DNA from: Paenibacillus bouchesdurhonensis
GTDB lineage: Bacteria > Bacillota > Bacilli > Paenibacillales > Paenibacillaceae
DNA length: 64,000 nucleotides
Direction of reading: 5' to 3'
NCBI RefSeq assembly: GCF_900155685.1
Contig: NZ_LT732548.1
Span: 3,282,887 to 3,346,886, forward strand
Of this stretch, positions 17,131 to 25,693 are shown piece after piece. A program made the translations under genes and the position numbers. The stretch's first letter is position 1; the number at the start of each line of letters is the position of its first letter. The notes beneath the pieces are model-generated. The model did not search any database. It was given only the letters and a program-made list of their open reading frames with translations, and was not told the DNA's origin.

Positions 17131-17649
17131 ATGTCACGTCGATTTGTCATTGAAGCCGTGATGGTGGCCATTTATGGTGAGTTACTTGCGCCTGGTGCGC
17201 CTGTAGAATATATTGTACCTTACACCACCGTCATGGAGCTGTACGAATTCAAGAATAGCCCCGAACCTCTCATGCATGATCCAGCCGATGATTTGCATGT
17301 TAAGAATAAAATTAACGAATTGATAGACTACTTGGAGGAACCGTTAAATCGCAAGAAGCTAGAACGCGCACTGAATGTCCCCTGGTCCAAAAGTCCATCC
17401 ATCCTATTCGGCTCGAACGTTTCATGGACTGTTGTCAACGCGCTCGACAACGAGCAGTACGGGGAGTTCCTTGATCCGATTGAGACGGAGATCGTTCTGA
17501 CCGCACAGCGTGAAAGCGCGCCTGTCCTGACGGATCAGCTGGAGCTCATTCGCCGCATTATCGAAGCTGAGGTTCCTGTCCAGGTATTCGATATTCAAGA
17601 CTTTGAATTTGCGATGGAAGACAGCATTTTCTTAAATAACAATCCCTAA
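17131..17649 (+). CDS. Conserved hypothetical protein, 172 aa
   Basis: Unrecognised 172-aa, acidic, soluble protein starting MSRRFVIEAVMVAIYGELL, with PYTTVMELYEF, a helical segment KINELIDYLEEPLNRKKLERAL and a C-terminal VQVFDIQDFEFAMED. No catalytic motif is evident. GTAGGAGGAT precedes the ATG, and a good terminator follows directly, so it is monocistronic. My impression is that orthologues are common in Paenibacillus, sometimes with doubtful names. Confidence 0.75.
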   Translation: MSRRFVIEAVMVAIYGELLAPGAPVEYIVPYTTVMELYEFKNSPEPLMHDPADDLHVKNKINELIDYLEEPLNRKKLERALNVPWSKSPSILFGSNVSWTVVNALDNEQYGEFLDPIETEIVLTAQRESAPVLTDQLELIRRIIEAEVPVQVFDIQDFEFAMEDSIFLNNNP

Positions 17650-17658
17650 CACAAAGTG

Positions 17659-17685
17659 AAGGCCCGTTCAAACGGGCCTTTTCTT
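17659..17685 (+). terminator. Terminator after the 172-aa gene
   Basis: AAGGCCCGTT / AACGGGCCTT stem followed by TTCTT. The stem could also serve the convergent HesB-like gene on the other strand. Confidence 0.82.
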
Positions 17686-17725
17686 CTGGTTGAGCATCCG
17701 CTCGGATGATGTCGCTGCTTGCCGC

Positions 17726-18028
17726 CTAGGCCTGTCCTTCGGCCAATTCGTACTGGTATTCGATATCATGATGCTCCTGATTGTACTCGACGTTTAAGTG
17801 ATAACCCTCCAAATACCATAGATCCTTGTCTTCCATGAAAAATTTAATGCCTTCGACCTCGGACACGGTTCCTGGTGATATAGGGTTTTCAATTTCAATC
17901 CCCAGCGAGAATCCAGGATGAATCGTCCCTCCGGCACTATATCGTGCAAAAAAACGGATCGCCTGACCCGCTTGTACACCAAGTTCATTTTTGAACCAGC
18001 CAGCAGCTTCTTTCGTTACGTTGATCAT
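17726..18028 (-). CDS. HesB/YneR-like protein without cysteines
   Basis: A 100-aa protein with the HesB/IscA (A-type carrier) fold pattern: NVTKEAAGWFKNEL at the N-terminus, IRFFARYSAGG, FSLGIEIENP and KDLWYLEGYHLNVEY. The three cysteines that bind iron-sulfur clusters in IscA are absent, as in B. subtilis YneR, so a cluster-carrier role is unlikely by the usual mechanism. Function is unknown. GGGGGGATC lies before the ATG. Confidence 0.82.
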   Translation of the reverse strand: MINVTKEAAGWFKNELGVQAGQAIRFFARYSAGGTIHPGFSLGIEIENPISPGTVSEVEGIKFFMEDKDLWYLEGYHLNVEYNQEHHDIEYQYELAEGQA

Positions 18029-18090
18029 ATCGATCCCCCCTATCTTCTCCCTATTTTAGACCAATCCTGAATGAAATGCCAAAATAAAAA

Positions 18091-18120
18091 TTGACATCCG
18101 CTGGAAAGCGGTGTTAAACT
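18091..18120 (+). promoter_or_regulatory. Sigma-A promoter of the exporter leader
   Basis: Perfect -35 TTGACA (18091-18096), 18-base spacer and -10 TAAACT (18115-18120). Transcription from here would give a leader of about 380 bases before the exporter start codon. Confidence 0.75.
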
Positions 18121-18177
18121 CAACAACATACGAGATCTCATTTGTATTAATTACCAAATAATGAAAGGGTGAGCACG

Positions 18178-18297
18178 GTGTTGATTGTTAATCATTTTCC
18201 TAAAACTGACATGGGACACATCTTACAACTGAATACCGGAGCAACCCCTGCAGGCTTGAATGGAATATATTCGCAAACTATCCCCGTTGTCTTCTAA
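18178..18297 (+). CDS. 39-codon leader ORF upstream of the BmrCD-type exporter
   Basis: A GTG-started ORF (GTG TTG ATT GTT AAT) preceded by AAAGGGTGAG, coding for 39 residues that end with TIPVVF and a TAA at 18295-18297. It lies 58 bases after the promoter and about 80 bases before an intrinsic terminator that precedes the exporter genes. In B. subtilis, bmrB is a short leader ORF that controls bmrC-bmrD by ribosome-mediated transcription attenuation; position and arrangement here match that model. I saw no clear sequence match to BmrB. Confidence 0.6.
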   Translation: MLIVNHFPKTDMGHILQLNTGATPAGLNGIYSQTIPVVF

Positions 18298-18375
18298 CGG
18301 GTAACGGCAATATCACCAGGCTGCAGTTGCTTCACTTTGTGATAGCAGCGTAGCGTTATATGTTATTAGTTTTTA

Positions 18376-18408
18376 AGGCATATCGTTTACGGACGATATG
18401 CCTTTTTT
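18376..18408 (+). terminator. Attenuator-type terminator ahead of the exporter genes
   Basis: Stem AGGCATATCGT / ACGATATGCCT with six-base loop, then six U residues, placed between the 39-codon ORF and the exporter SD. Sequence upstream (GGCAATATC at about 18308, and GTTATATGTT near 18355) could pair with parts of this hairpin as an antiterminator. Confidence 0.82.
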
Positions 18409-18504
18409 GCGGTTCCGAATGAAACTGAGATTGCCTGTAAGTGATTGCTTCAGAAAATATGTTCAAACAATTACGTCGTTACAACGAATAGGAGGAAAAT
18501 TTTT

Positions 18505-20262
18505 ATGTTTTCCGTTCTTCAAAAACTAGGCTGGTTCTTCCGCCGAGAAAAAAAACGATATACGATCGGTTTGATCCTGCTCATCATCGTTGGCATCCTT
18601 GAGCTCATTCCGCCAAGGCTGCTGGGCGCAGCGATTGACGACATCACAAGCGGGTCCATTAGCTGGAAGTCGCTGACTCAATATATTTTGATGATTATCG
18701 GAGTACTCATTGTAATTTACTATATGACCTACATATGGATGCATAAATTATTCGGCGGCTCTAATTTGATTGAAAGACTACTGCGAACGCGATTCATGAA
18801 TCATTTACTGATTATGAAGCCGCCGTTCTTTGAACGGAGTCGCACGGGAGATTTGATGGCTCGAGCGACAAACGATCTAAGATCCGTAGCCCAAACTGCC
18901 GGCTTCGGCATGCTGACCTTAACGGATTCGACGGCTTACTTGACGGTCATCTTTGTAGCCATGGGTACGCTGATCAGTTGGAAGCTGACGCTTGCCGCGA
19001 TTATTCCGCTGCCCTTCATCGCCCTCGCCATGATGATTTACGGCCGGGTCATCCATCAGCGCTACACTTTGGCTCAGGATGCATTTGGCGATATGAATGA
19101 CCAAGTGCTGGAATCAGTCGCTGGTGTACGCGTCATTCGCGCTTATGTTCAGGAGCGCCAGGACGAGAAGCGGTTCCAAGAAGTTACCGATGATGTTTAT
19201 CGCAAAAATCTGGCCGTCGCTCGGGTCGATGCCTACTTCGAGCCCACGATTCGGCTTTTTGTGGGCCTCAGCTATGCTATCGGGTTAACGTACGGCATTT
19301 ATCTCGTGTTTCATAACGAGTTGACCTTAGGGGATCTCGTCTCCTTCAATATGTATCTGGGTATGATGATTTGGCCTATGTTCGCCATCGGAGAGTTAAT
19401 CAATATTATGCAGCGCGGCGGCGCTTCACTCGACCGGGTCAATGAAACGCTCAGCGTTAAGCCGGACGTCGAGGATATTGCCGAGCCTGTCCATGTCGAT
19501 GCTCCCGATGCCATTCAGTTCAGCCATGTCACCTTTCAATATCCGGCTTCTACGATGATCAATCTGGACAACATTCATTTACTGATTCGTCGCGGCGAAA
19601 CGCTTGGCGTCGTCGGCCGTACCGGGAGCGGGAAAACCACGCTTCTGAAGCAGCTGCTGCATGAGTATCCATTGGGATCAGGCGAATTGACAATATCCGG
19701 CGTGCCTATTCAGCATATCTCGCTTAGGCAGCTCCACAGCTGGATCGGATATGTGCCGCAGGAGCAAATTCTTTTCTCCCGAAGCGTAAGACAGAACATC
19801 CAGTTTGGGCTTAAGGACGCTTCCGACGAAGTCATTATGGAAGCGATTAGAACAGCTGCCTTCGATAAGGATCTGGAGACCTTGTCTGACGGACTGGATA
19901 CGTTGGTCGGCGAGAAGGGCGTCGCCCTTTCCGGCGGCCAAAAACAGCGGGTTTCCTTAGCGAGAGCCTTTATCGCCAATCCGGACATTCTGATTCTGGA
20001 TGATGCCCTTTCTGCAGTGGATGCCCGCACTGAGGCGCGAATCGTTGACAACATACGGAGCAAGCGCTCTGGAAAAACCACGCTTATCTCCACCCACCGG
20101 CTATCTGCCGTGGAGCATGCCGATCAAATCGTCGTGCTGGAGAAAGGGCGAATTATCGAGCAAGGCACCCATCAAGAGCTGCTGCAAGCAAATGGATGGT
20201 ATCGCGAACAATACGAGCGACAGCAGGTAGAATCCAGCCTCGCTGACGGGGAGGAGTCCTAA
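18505..20262 (+). CDS. bmrC: Heterodimeric ABC multidrug exporter subunit, BmrC (YheI)-like
   Basis: A 585-aa half-transporter with six N-terminal membrane helices and an ATPase domain: Walker A GRTGSGKT at residues 371-378, signature LSGGQ at 475-479, Walker B LILDD at 496-500. The residue after the Walker B Asp is Asp instead of the catalytic Glu, the mark of the degenerate site in heterodimeric exporters such as BmrCD, TM287/288 and LmrCD. Start ATG at 18505 follows TAGGAGG; the frame is open 60 bases further but without an SD. It is directly joined to the second subunit gene. BmrCD exports several drugs and is induced by ribosome-targeting antibiotics in B. subtilis. Confidence 0.9.
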   Translation: MFSVLQKLGWFFRREKKRYTIGLILLIIVGILELIPPRLLGAAIDDITSGSISWKSLTQYILMIIGVLIVIYYMTYIWMHKLFGGSNLIERLLRTRFMNHLLIMKPPFFERSRTGDLMARATNDLRSVAQTAGFGMLTLTDSTAYLTVIFVAMGTLISWKLTLAAIIPLPFIALAMMIYGRVIHQRYTLAQDAFGDMNDQVLESVAGVRVIRAYVQERQDEKRFQEVTDDVYRKNLAVARVDAYFEPTIRLFVGLSYAIGLTYGIYLVFHNELTLGDLVSFNMYLGMMIWPMFAIGELINIMQRGGASLDRVNETLSVKPDVEDIAEPVHVDAPDAIQFSHVTFQYPASTMINLDNIHLLIRRGETLGVVGRTGSGKTTLLKQLLHEYPLGSGELTISGVPIQHISLRQLHSWIGYVPQEQILFSRSVRQNIQFGLKDASDEVIMEAIRTAAFDKDLETLSDGLDTLVGEKGVALSGGQKQRVSLARAFIANPDILILDDALSAVDARTEARIVDNIRSKRSGKTTLISTHRLSAVEHADQIVVLEKGRIIEQGTHQELLQANGWYREQYERQQVESSLADGEES

Positions 20263-22335
20263 TTGCATACGCATACAGGAAAAGCACTTTTTAAATATGC
20301 CATGACGGCAAAAAATACATTTATACTTGCCTTGATCATGCTGGCCATCGGCGTAGCTGCCGATTTGGCCGGGCCATTTCTCGCCCGTTCTATGATCGAT
20401 GATCATATGCTGGCGATCGAACGGCCTTTCTATGAAACGACCGTTCCGAGCGAGTTGACGGTATCCTATGACGGACGATACTTCAAAAGAGCTGACCGGT
20501 TTGCTGAAGATGAAGCTAGGGGGCAAGAGGTTCGCATTCTTCAATCCGGTATTTCCTTCGTATTCGTGGATGAGCCCGTAGCCCGAACAAGTGGCGAACG
20601 GAGCTATAACAGCGGAGTTCTCTCGATTGAATACAATGGGAGCAAGACCCAATATCCGGCCGTCAAGCTCACACCGCAGGAATTATTCGCTTTTTACAAG
20701 CCGGAAATTCCCGGAATTCTAACCTTGGTCAGCTGGTACTTCGCCTTTTTGGCTATTGCAATCGTTATGGAATTCGGAAAGACCTATTGGCTTCAATCCT
20801 CAGCCAATAAAGTGATTCAGAAACTTCGGGTGGACGTTTACAGCCATATTCAGCGCCTGCCGGTCAACTTCTTCGACAATCTGCCGGCAGGCAAGGTGGT
20901 TTCCCGTGTCACGAATGATACTGAAGCCGTAAAAGATCTGTTTATCGCCGTACTTTCCAACTTCTTCTCGGGCGTCATTAATATGGTTGGCGTGTACGTA
21001 GCCCTGTTCCTGCTCGATGTGCGGCTTGGACTTATCTGTCTTTTCATTGTGCCGATCATTTGGCTCTGGGTCGTGCTTTACCGCAAATTTGCCACGAAAT
21101 ACAATACGATTATTCGCTCTCGGCTAAGTGAAATTAATGCCATAATCAATGAGTCGATTCAAGGCATGTCGATCATTCGCATATTTCGCCGCGAGGAACA
21201 GACCAAGGAAGAATTCGAAAATCTGAACAATGATTACATGAAACATCAAAACAAAATGCTGAATTTGAATGCCCTGACCTCTCACAATCTGGTCAACGTC
21301 ATTCGCAGCTTGTCCTTCGCGATCGTCCTTTGGTATTTCGGCTCGGCGCAGCTGACGGGAGCCGGCGTCATTTCTCTCGGCGTACTCTATGCCTTCGTCG
21401 ACGTACTCGGCCGCTTATTCCAGCCGATCACCGGAATGGTGAACCAATTGGCTGCACTGGATTCCTCAATGGTATCCGCTGGTCGCGTGTTCAAGCTGAT
21501 GGATGAGCCAGGGGAGGATGTTACGGACGGCGGCATGCCGAGGTACAAAGGGAATGTCGAATTCAAGAATGTGTCCTTCGCGTACAAAAGGGATTACGTG
21601 CTGAAGAACATTTCTTTCGAAGCGAAGCAAGGGCAGACCATTGCTCTGGTCGGTCATACCGGATCAGGCAAAAGCTCGATCATCAACCTGCTATTTCGCT
21701 TCTATGATCCGCAGAAGGGCATGATTACGATTGATGGTCGGGATGTGACCGAGCTGCCGAAGCAATGGATTCGCCAGCATATGGGCATCGTTCTGCAGGA
21801 TCCCTACTTGTTCACGGGCACAATCGCTTCGAATGTAAGCCTTGGAGACGAACGAATCAGCCGCGCTAGCGTAGAAAAGGCTTTAGCGGACGTCGGGGCG
21901 ACACGCATTTTGCAGCATCTGCCAAAAGGACTGGATGAACCCGTCGTCGAAAAGGGAAGCACGCTGTCTGCCGGCGAGCGGCAGCTTATCTCCTTCGCTA
22001 GGGCGCTGGCGTTCGATCCAGCCATTCTGATTCTGGATGAGGCGACAGCTAACATCGATACCGAGACAGAGGCGTTGATCCAATCTGCGCTTGAAGTGCT
22101 TAAGCGGGGCCGTACGACCTTCATTATCGCCCACCGTCTTTCTACGATCCGCAGCGCCGATCAAATCCTCGTCCTGCACCGAGGCGAAATCGTCGAACGT
22201 GGATCGCACGAGGAACTGCTTGCCCGGGGCGGTAGATATTATCAAATGTATCGCTTGCAGCTTGGCGCAGCAGAAACAGATTCGCAAGCTCAGCCGCAAC
22301 CTGCAGGCACATTGACGGCAGCGAATCCAGGCTAA
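20263..22335 (+). CDS. bmrD: Heterodimeric ABC multidrug exporter subunit, BmrD (YheH)-like
   Basis: A 690-aa partner subunit. Between the first and second membrane helices (about residues 45-140) lies a long extra-cytoplasmic insertion, a known feature of BmrD. ATPase domain: Walker A GHTGSGKS at 464-471, signature degenerate as LSAGER at 568-573, Walker B LILDE at 589-593 with intact catalytic Glu, and IIAHRLST. Together with the upstream subunit this gives one consensus and one degenerate ATP site. Start is a TTG immediately after the bmrC stop, with GGGGAGGAG within the end of bmrC, so translation is coupled. A strong terminator follows. Confidence 0.9.
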   Translation: MHTHTGKALFKYAMTAKNTFILALIMLAIGVAADLAGPFLARSMIDDHMLAIERPFYETTVPSELTVSYDGRYFKRADRFAEDEARGQEVRILQSGISFVFVDEPVARTSGERSYNSGVLSIEYNGSKTQYPAVKLTPQELFAFYKPEIPGILTLVSWYFAFLAIAIVMEFGKTYWLQSSANKVIQKLRVDVYSHIQRLPVNFFDNLPAGKVVSRVTNDTEAVKDLFIAVLSNFFSGVINMVGVYVALFLLDVRLGLICLFIVPIIWLWVVLYRKFATKYNTIIRSRLSEINAIINESIQGMSIIRIFRREEQTKEEFENLNNDYMKHQNKMLNLNALTSHNLVNVIRSLSFAIVLWYFGSAQLTGAGVISLGVLYAFVDVLGRLFQPITGMVNQLAALDSSMVSAGRVFKLMDEPGEDVTDGGMPRYKGNVEFKNVSFAYKRDYVLKNISFEAKQGQTIALVGHTGSGKSSIINLLFRFYDPQKGMITIDGRDVTELPKQWIRQHMGIVLQDPYLFTGTIASNVSLGDERISRASVEKALADVGATRILQHLPKGLDEPVVEKGSTLSAGERQLISFARALAFDPAILILDEATANIDTETEALIQSALEVLKRGRTTFIIAHRLSTIRSADQILVLHRGEIVERGSHEELLARGGRYYQMYRLQLGAAETDSQAQPQPAGTLTAANPG

Positions 22336-22423
22336 GCCATGTTATCCGTGGAGTCGTCATAACGAGGAGACGCCTTTCCTCTGACGCCGAACACCGCGCG
22401 AGAACTTTTATATCCCATAACCA

Positions 22424-22460
22424 AACGCCACTCACAAAGGTAGTGAGTGGCGTTATTTTT
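22424..22460 (+). terminator. Terminator of the bmrCD-type operon
   Basis: Perfect 12-bp stem AACGCCACTCAC / GTGAGTGGCGTT followed by ATTTTT. The SLH-protein gene converges from the right. Confidence 0.88.
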
Positions 22461-22468
22461 CAATCTGC

Positions 22469-23365
22469 CTATTTTTTAAGCGGCTTGATTTTCACTTCAT
22501 ATTTGCTGGATACATACGTTTCCGTTTTAGAGTCCGTAATGACCTGTGGATAAAATTTGCCCGGGTCTGGAGAAAGCAGTTCGTAGTATACAACTGCTGT
22601 ATTATCCTGGAACTCTACTTTAGCTACAGAAATACCATAACCAGGATGCGGCTGGTTCGCGCGCGTCAAAATAACCTTGTTAACCTGGTCATTCACTTTT
22701 TCGATTTGGTGGGATACCTGGTTCAACTTATTGCCATCCTCTATATCCGGGATTACGTTATCTTTCTGTTTTTGCACATATTCAGCCGCATTGTAGACAA
22801 GACGAGCGGCTTCGATCCGGGTTATCGGTAATTTAGGATTAAATTTTCCGTCTTCATCCAGGGAAGCCAGCTTAGTAAGAAGCAGCGCTTGTATGCTGGT
22901 CATGTAATCTGGATTGATCTCATCGGAATCAGCGATGTGCAGATACATCATAATCATCGGATAGTCGCCGGTAGCAGCGACACCTTGCATTAGTATGCTG
23001 GCAAATTGCTCTCGGGTGAGCTTCTCGTTCGGCTTGAAATCTGCCGGCAATTGGATGCCGTTGTCCTTGGCGATTTGCAGCGACTCAGAGTACCAGAACG
23101 CCTTCCCGCCTTTTATGCCAAAATTTTTGCTGTTTCCTTTCAAGTCCAGGGCCTGAACGACCATTCGCACACCTTGCGCTCCTGTAAGCTGGCTCTTCGG
23201 CGCAAATTTGTCTTTGGATATCCCATGGATAATCCCCTTCTCATGTAGAGACTTCGTAATTACAGCGTCCTTCCCCTCCACGTCATGGAATGCAGCAGCC
23301 GAAGAAGCTAGCAGCAACGAGCTGGACAGCAGGAGAACAGCTGCCATATTTAATTTTTTATTCAT
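22469..23365 (-). CDS. Exported SLH-domain protein
   Basis: A 298-aa secreted protein. Signal peptide MNKKLNMAAVLLLSSSLLLASSAAAF, split here as MNKKLNMAA then a hydrophobic core and cleavage near AAA-FHDV. Three S-layer-homology-like repeats follow: HDVEGKDAVITKSLHEKGII, then a second around LTREQFASILMQG, and a third around PITRIEAARLVYNAAEYV; then a C-terminal beta-rich part with no known domain. SLH repeats anchor proteins to pyruvylated secondary cell-wall polymer. ATG at 23363-23365 follows AGAGGTGAT. Specific role unknown. Confidence 0.85.
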   Translation of the reverse strand: MNKKLNMAAVLLLSSSLLLASSAAAFHDVEGKDAVITKSLHEKGIIHGISKDKFAPKSQLTGAQGVRMVVQALDLKGNSKNFGIKGGKAFWYSESLQIAKDNGIQLPADFKPNEKLTREQFASILMQGVAATGDYPMIMMYLHIADSDEINPDYMTSIQALLLTKLASLDEDGKFNPKLPITRIEAARLVYNAAEYVQKQKDNVIPDIEDGNKLNQVSHQIEKVNDQVNKVILTRANQPHPGYGISVAKVEFQDNTAVVYYELLSPDPGKFYPQVITDSKTETYVSSKYEVKIKPLKK

Positions 23366-23451
23366 CCTTATCACCTCTGCCCTCTTTGACGCAGTGAATG
23401 CCCGGAAGGTTTCAGTTTTATGGACTTTTGTCATTTATGCAAATATGGGGT

Positions 23452-23787
23452 TTAAGCAACCGCAATCATTTTACGGCATAATTCGGCGCATCTGCGGCAT
23501 GCCTGCTCGCATTGCTTGCAATGATGATGCTCATGCTTTCCGCATTCTTCCGCACAAGCATCGCAGGCTTTGGCGCACAACTCGCAAATCTCGCGTGCGA
23601 AGGGAGTATTACGAGATAACGATTCTGCGGCAAAAGAACAGATTTCTGCGCATTCCCGTGTAAGCCTTATACATTCCCTTAACATCGCCAAATCGTATTC
23701 CTTCAAACTGGAGACATAGCAGTAATTGCATGCATTCATACACTCGAGGCAAGCTTCGATGCACTCCCTGTATTTTTCCTGAATCAT
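23452..23787 (-). CDS. Cys-rich four-helix protein, copper-storage (Csp3/YhjQ)-like
   Basis: A 111-aa protein with about 16 cysteines in repeated CxxC/CxxxC patterns on predicted helices (CIEACLECMNACNYC, CELCAKACDACAEEC, CKQCEQACRRCAELC) and a HEHHH cluster. This matches the DUF326/four-helix-bundle copper-storage family (Csp; B. subtilis YhjQ), in which Cys residues line the bundle core and hold many Cu(I) ions. No signal peptide, so the cytosolic Csp3 type. GGAGGG precedes the ATG. The next gene in the same direction upstream is a metal-chaperone GTPase, so a metal-handling neighbourhood is plausible. Confidence 0.88.
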   Translation of the reverse strand: MIQEKYRECIEACLECMNACNYCYVSSLKEYDLAMLRECIRLTRECAEICSFAAESLSRNTPFAREICELCAKACDACAEECGKHEHHHCKQCEQACRRCAELCRKMIAVA

Positions 23788-23899
23788 TGTTCTATCCCTC
23801 CTGAAAATGTAGTTTCCGTCGACAAGCTCTTTATTAAACTAACCAGGAAGACGGTGATATGAAACGATGAAGGACGATATATTAAAAATTGAACCCCGA

Positions 23900-24931
23900 T
23901 TAATGAGGAACTGCTTCAAGCTGGCGAAGCCGTTCGGCCAGTTTATTCTTGTCAAAATGCTCGCCTATAAATACCACGACATCAGGAACATCGCCTTGGG
24001 GCGTAATCTTTAAATAATCAGCCTCTCGATAGGCATATTGGAACAAAAATCGACTTGACGTATCCGAAAAGGTAAGTACCCCTTTTCCCCGATATACGTC
24101 GCGCGGAAGCTCGGCAATGAAATTCTCGAACAGCTCACTGTTAACAGGCCCATGGAAGTAGTGACTATACACGGTGACATGATTATGCGACTCATGCATG
24201 TGAACATGTTGGTCTCCTTCCTCTTCATTCTTGGCCGTTTCATGTTCATGGCTGCAGCCGCAATGTCCATGTTCCTCAAGCTGATCATCATGATTCCGGT
24301 GCGGAGAATCATACATTGTAGTAAGACGATCTAAATCCACATCACATTTCACGGCGGGCAATAGTGCGGCGAATGGGTTTAATTGCCGCAGCAGAGCTTC
24401 AACCTCCGTCAACTGATTTCCATGCAGCCTGTCGATTTTATTAATAATCAAAACCGAGCCGCAGCGAATCTGCTCCATCATAAGTCGATAGGTCTTCCCC
24501 TTCTGAGCTTCATGCAGTTCTAGCAAATGCACCGAGTCTACAACCGTAATCATCGGCTTAATATCGATCTTGGCTGTCAAAGAAACCTCAGTCACAGCGT
24601 CTAATATTTCCAGCGGATTGGCTGCGCCGGTAGCCTCAATAACGATCACATCCGGACGCTCTTTGCTTATTAGTTCAAACATTTGCGTGCTAAGATCGCC
24701 CCGAACGGTACAACAAATACAGCCGCCCAGCATTTCAGTCATAGGAACCTCATCGCCGACAAGGAGACCGTCTAAGTTAATATCACCAATTTCATTCATT
24801 ATGATCGCAGGTTTCAGACCCAGATCCCTCCAGTAGGATAGCATCCGGTGCAGCAGCGTTGTCTTTCCGCTCCCAAGAAACCCGGACAATATATAAATCG
24901 GCGTTGTTTTGTTCATATTATTTTCCGACAT
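23900..24931 (-). CDS. CobW/COG0523 G3E GTPase, probable zinc metallochaperone
   Basis: A 343-aa GTPase: Walker A GFLGSGKTTLL at about residues 15-25, the GGCICC metal-binding CxCC motif at about 68-73, NKID guanine motif, and a C-terminal CobW domain. Between them lies a His/Cys-rich loop (HRNHDDQLEEHGHCGCSHEHE and HVHMHESHNH), typical of zinc-associated members (YciC/ZagA, YjiA). These proteins are proposed to supply zinc to client enzymes during shortage. Start ATG at 24929-24931 with TGGAGG upstream; the frame is open far upstream but would overlap moaB. I saw no Zur-like operator in the 148-base upstream gap. Confidence 0.9.
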   Translation of the reverse strand: MSENNMNKTTPIYILSGFLGSGKTTLLHRMLSYWRDLGLKPAIIMNEIGDINLDGLLVGDEVPMTEMLGGCICCTVRGDLSTQMFELISKERPDVIVIEATGAANPLEILDAVTEVSLTAKIDIKPMITVVDSVHLLELHEAQKGKTYRLMMEQIRCGSVLIINKIDRLHGNQLTEVEALLRQLNPFAALLPAVKCDVDLDRLTTMYDSPHRNHDDQLEEHGHCGCSHEHETAKNEEEGDQHVHMHESHNHVTVYSHYFHGPVNSELFENFIAELPRDVYRGKGVLTFSDTSSRFLFQYAYREADYLKITPQGDVPDVVVFIGEHFDKNKLAERLRQLEAVPH

Positions 24932-25079
24932 GTAGATACCTCCATTAAGCTGGCAAATCCTTATCCATGAGAGCGAGTTTACACCAAGCCACCCTTGGAT
25001 GCAACCTGTCTTTGAAGTAGGAGTCCGGATAATTATGTTAAAATAGAATAAAATCCATATCCAGAAAGGAAACGATACG

Positions 25080-25592
25080 ATGAGATCTGTGGAAGAACAC
25101 CGTAAGGAAGCACCCGAACACGTTTCCTGCATGATCGTGACCGTCTCTGATACCCGAACCGCCGAGAATGATGCTAGCGGTAAATTGATCCAGCAGCTTT
25201 TGGAGGAGAACGGCTATAAGGTGATTAAATACATCATCGTTAAAGATGATTATGACAGTATTCGCCAGCTTCTCCGGGAGGCGGCATCGGATCGCAGCAT
25301 CGAAGCCGTTCTGCTGAGCGGGGGTACTGGAATTTCACCGCGGGATACGACTTATGAAGCCGTTCGCAGCTTGCTAAACAAAGAAATGCCCGGTTTCGGG
25401 GAAATTTTTCGTTACTTAAGTTTCACAGAGGATATCGGCTCGGCAGCCATTTTAAGTCGGGCGATCGCCGGTACGATCAGCAATATGGCCGTATTCTCCA
25501 TGCCTGGTTCTCAGGCCGCTGTAAAGCTCGCTATGGAACGAATCATCATTCCGGAGCTAAAGCATGTTATGCGTGAGATAAACAAGAAGTAA
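25080..25592 (+). CDS. moaB: Molybdenum cofactor biosynthesis protein MoaB
   Basis: A 170-aa MoaB/Mog-family protein: MIVTVSDTRTAENDASG, VLLSGGTGISPRDTTYEAV and FSMPGSQAAVKLAME. The family adenylylates molybdopterin before molybdenum insertion (proven for Mog and MoaB homologues). AGAAAGGAAACG lies before the ATG. No other Moco gene is in the window. It is divergent from the CobW-type gene, with 148 bases between start codons. Confidence 0.92.
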   Translation: MRSVEEHRKEAPEHVSCMIVTVSDTRTAENDASGKLIQQLLEENGYKVIKYIIVKDDYDSIRQLLREAASDRSIEAVLLSGGTGISPRDTTYEAVRSLLNKEMPGFGEIFRYLSFTEDIGSAAILSRAIAGTISNMAVFSMPGSQAAVKLAMERIIIPELKHVMREINKK

Positions 25593-25620
25593 ATTCGTAG
25601 AGTAGCACTTAAGCGCCATT

Positions 25621-25664
25621 AAGAAGTCGAGCCGGAAGCAGCAGTCTTCCGAACTCGGCTTCTT
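25621..25664. terminator. Terminator between moaB and the lipoprotein gene
   Basis: AAGAAGTCGAGCCGGAAG pairs imperfectly with CTTCCGAACTCGGCTTCTT. The two flanking genes converge here. Confidence 0.6.
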
Positions 25665-25693
25665 TGAATTTCAACCTTAAACACGGTTACGGA

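Noticed and set aside
24932-25079. Possible Zur box between the CobW-type gene and moaB
   Set aside because: No sequence close to the TCGTAAT-N-ATTACGA type was found by eye.
24932-25132. N-terminal extension of the CobW-type protein by 67 residues
   Set aside because: It would overlap the start of moaB, lacks an SD, and the family begins near the GFLGSGKTT motif; GGAGG marks the ATG at 24931.
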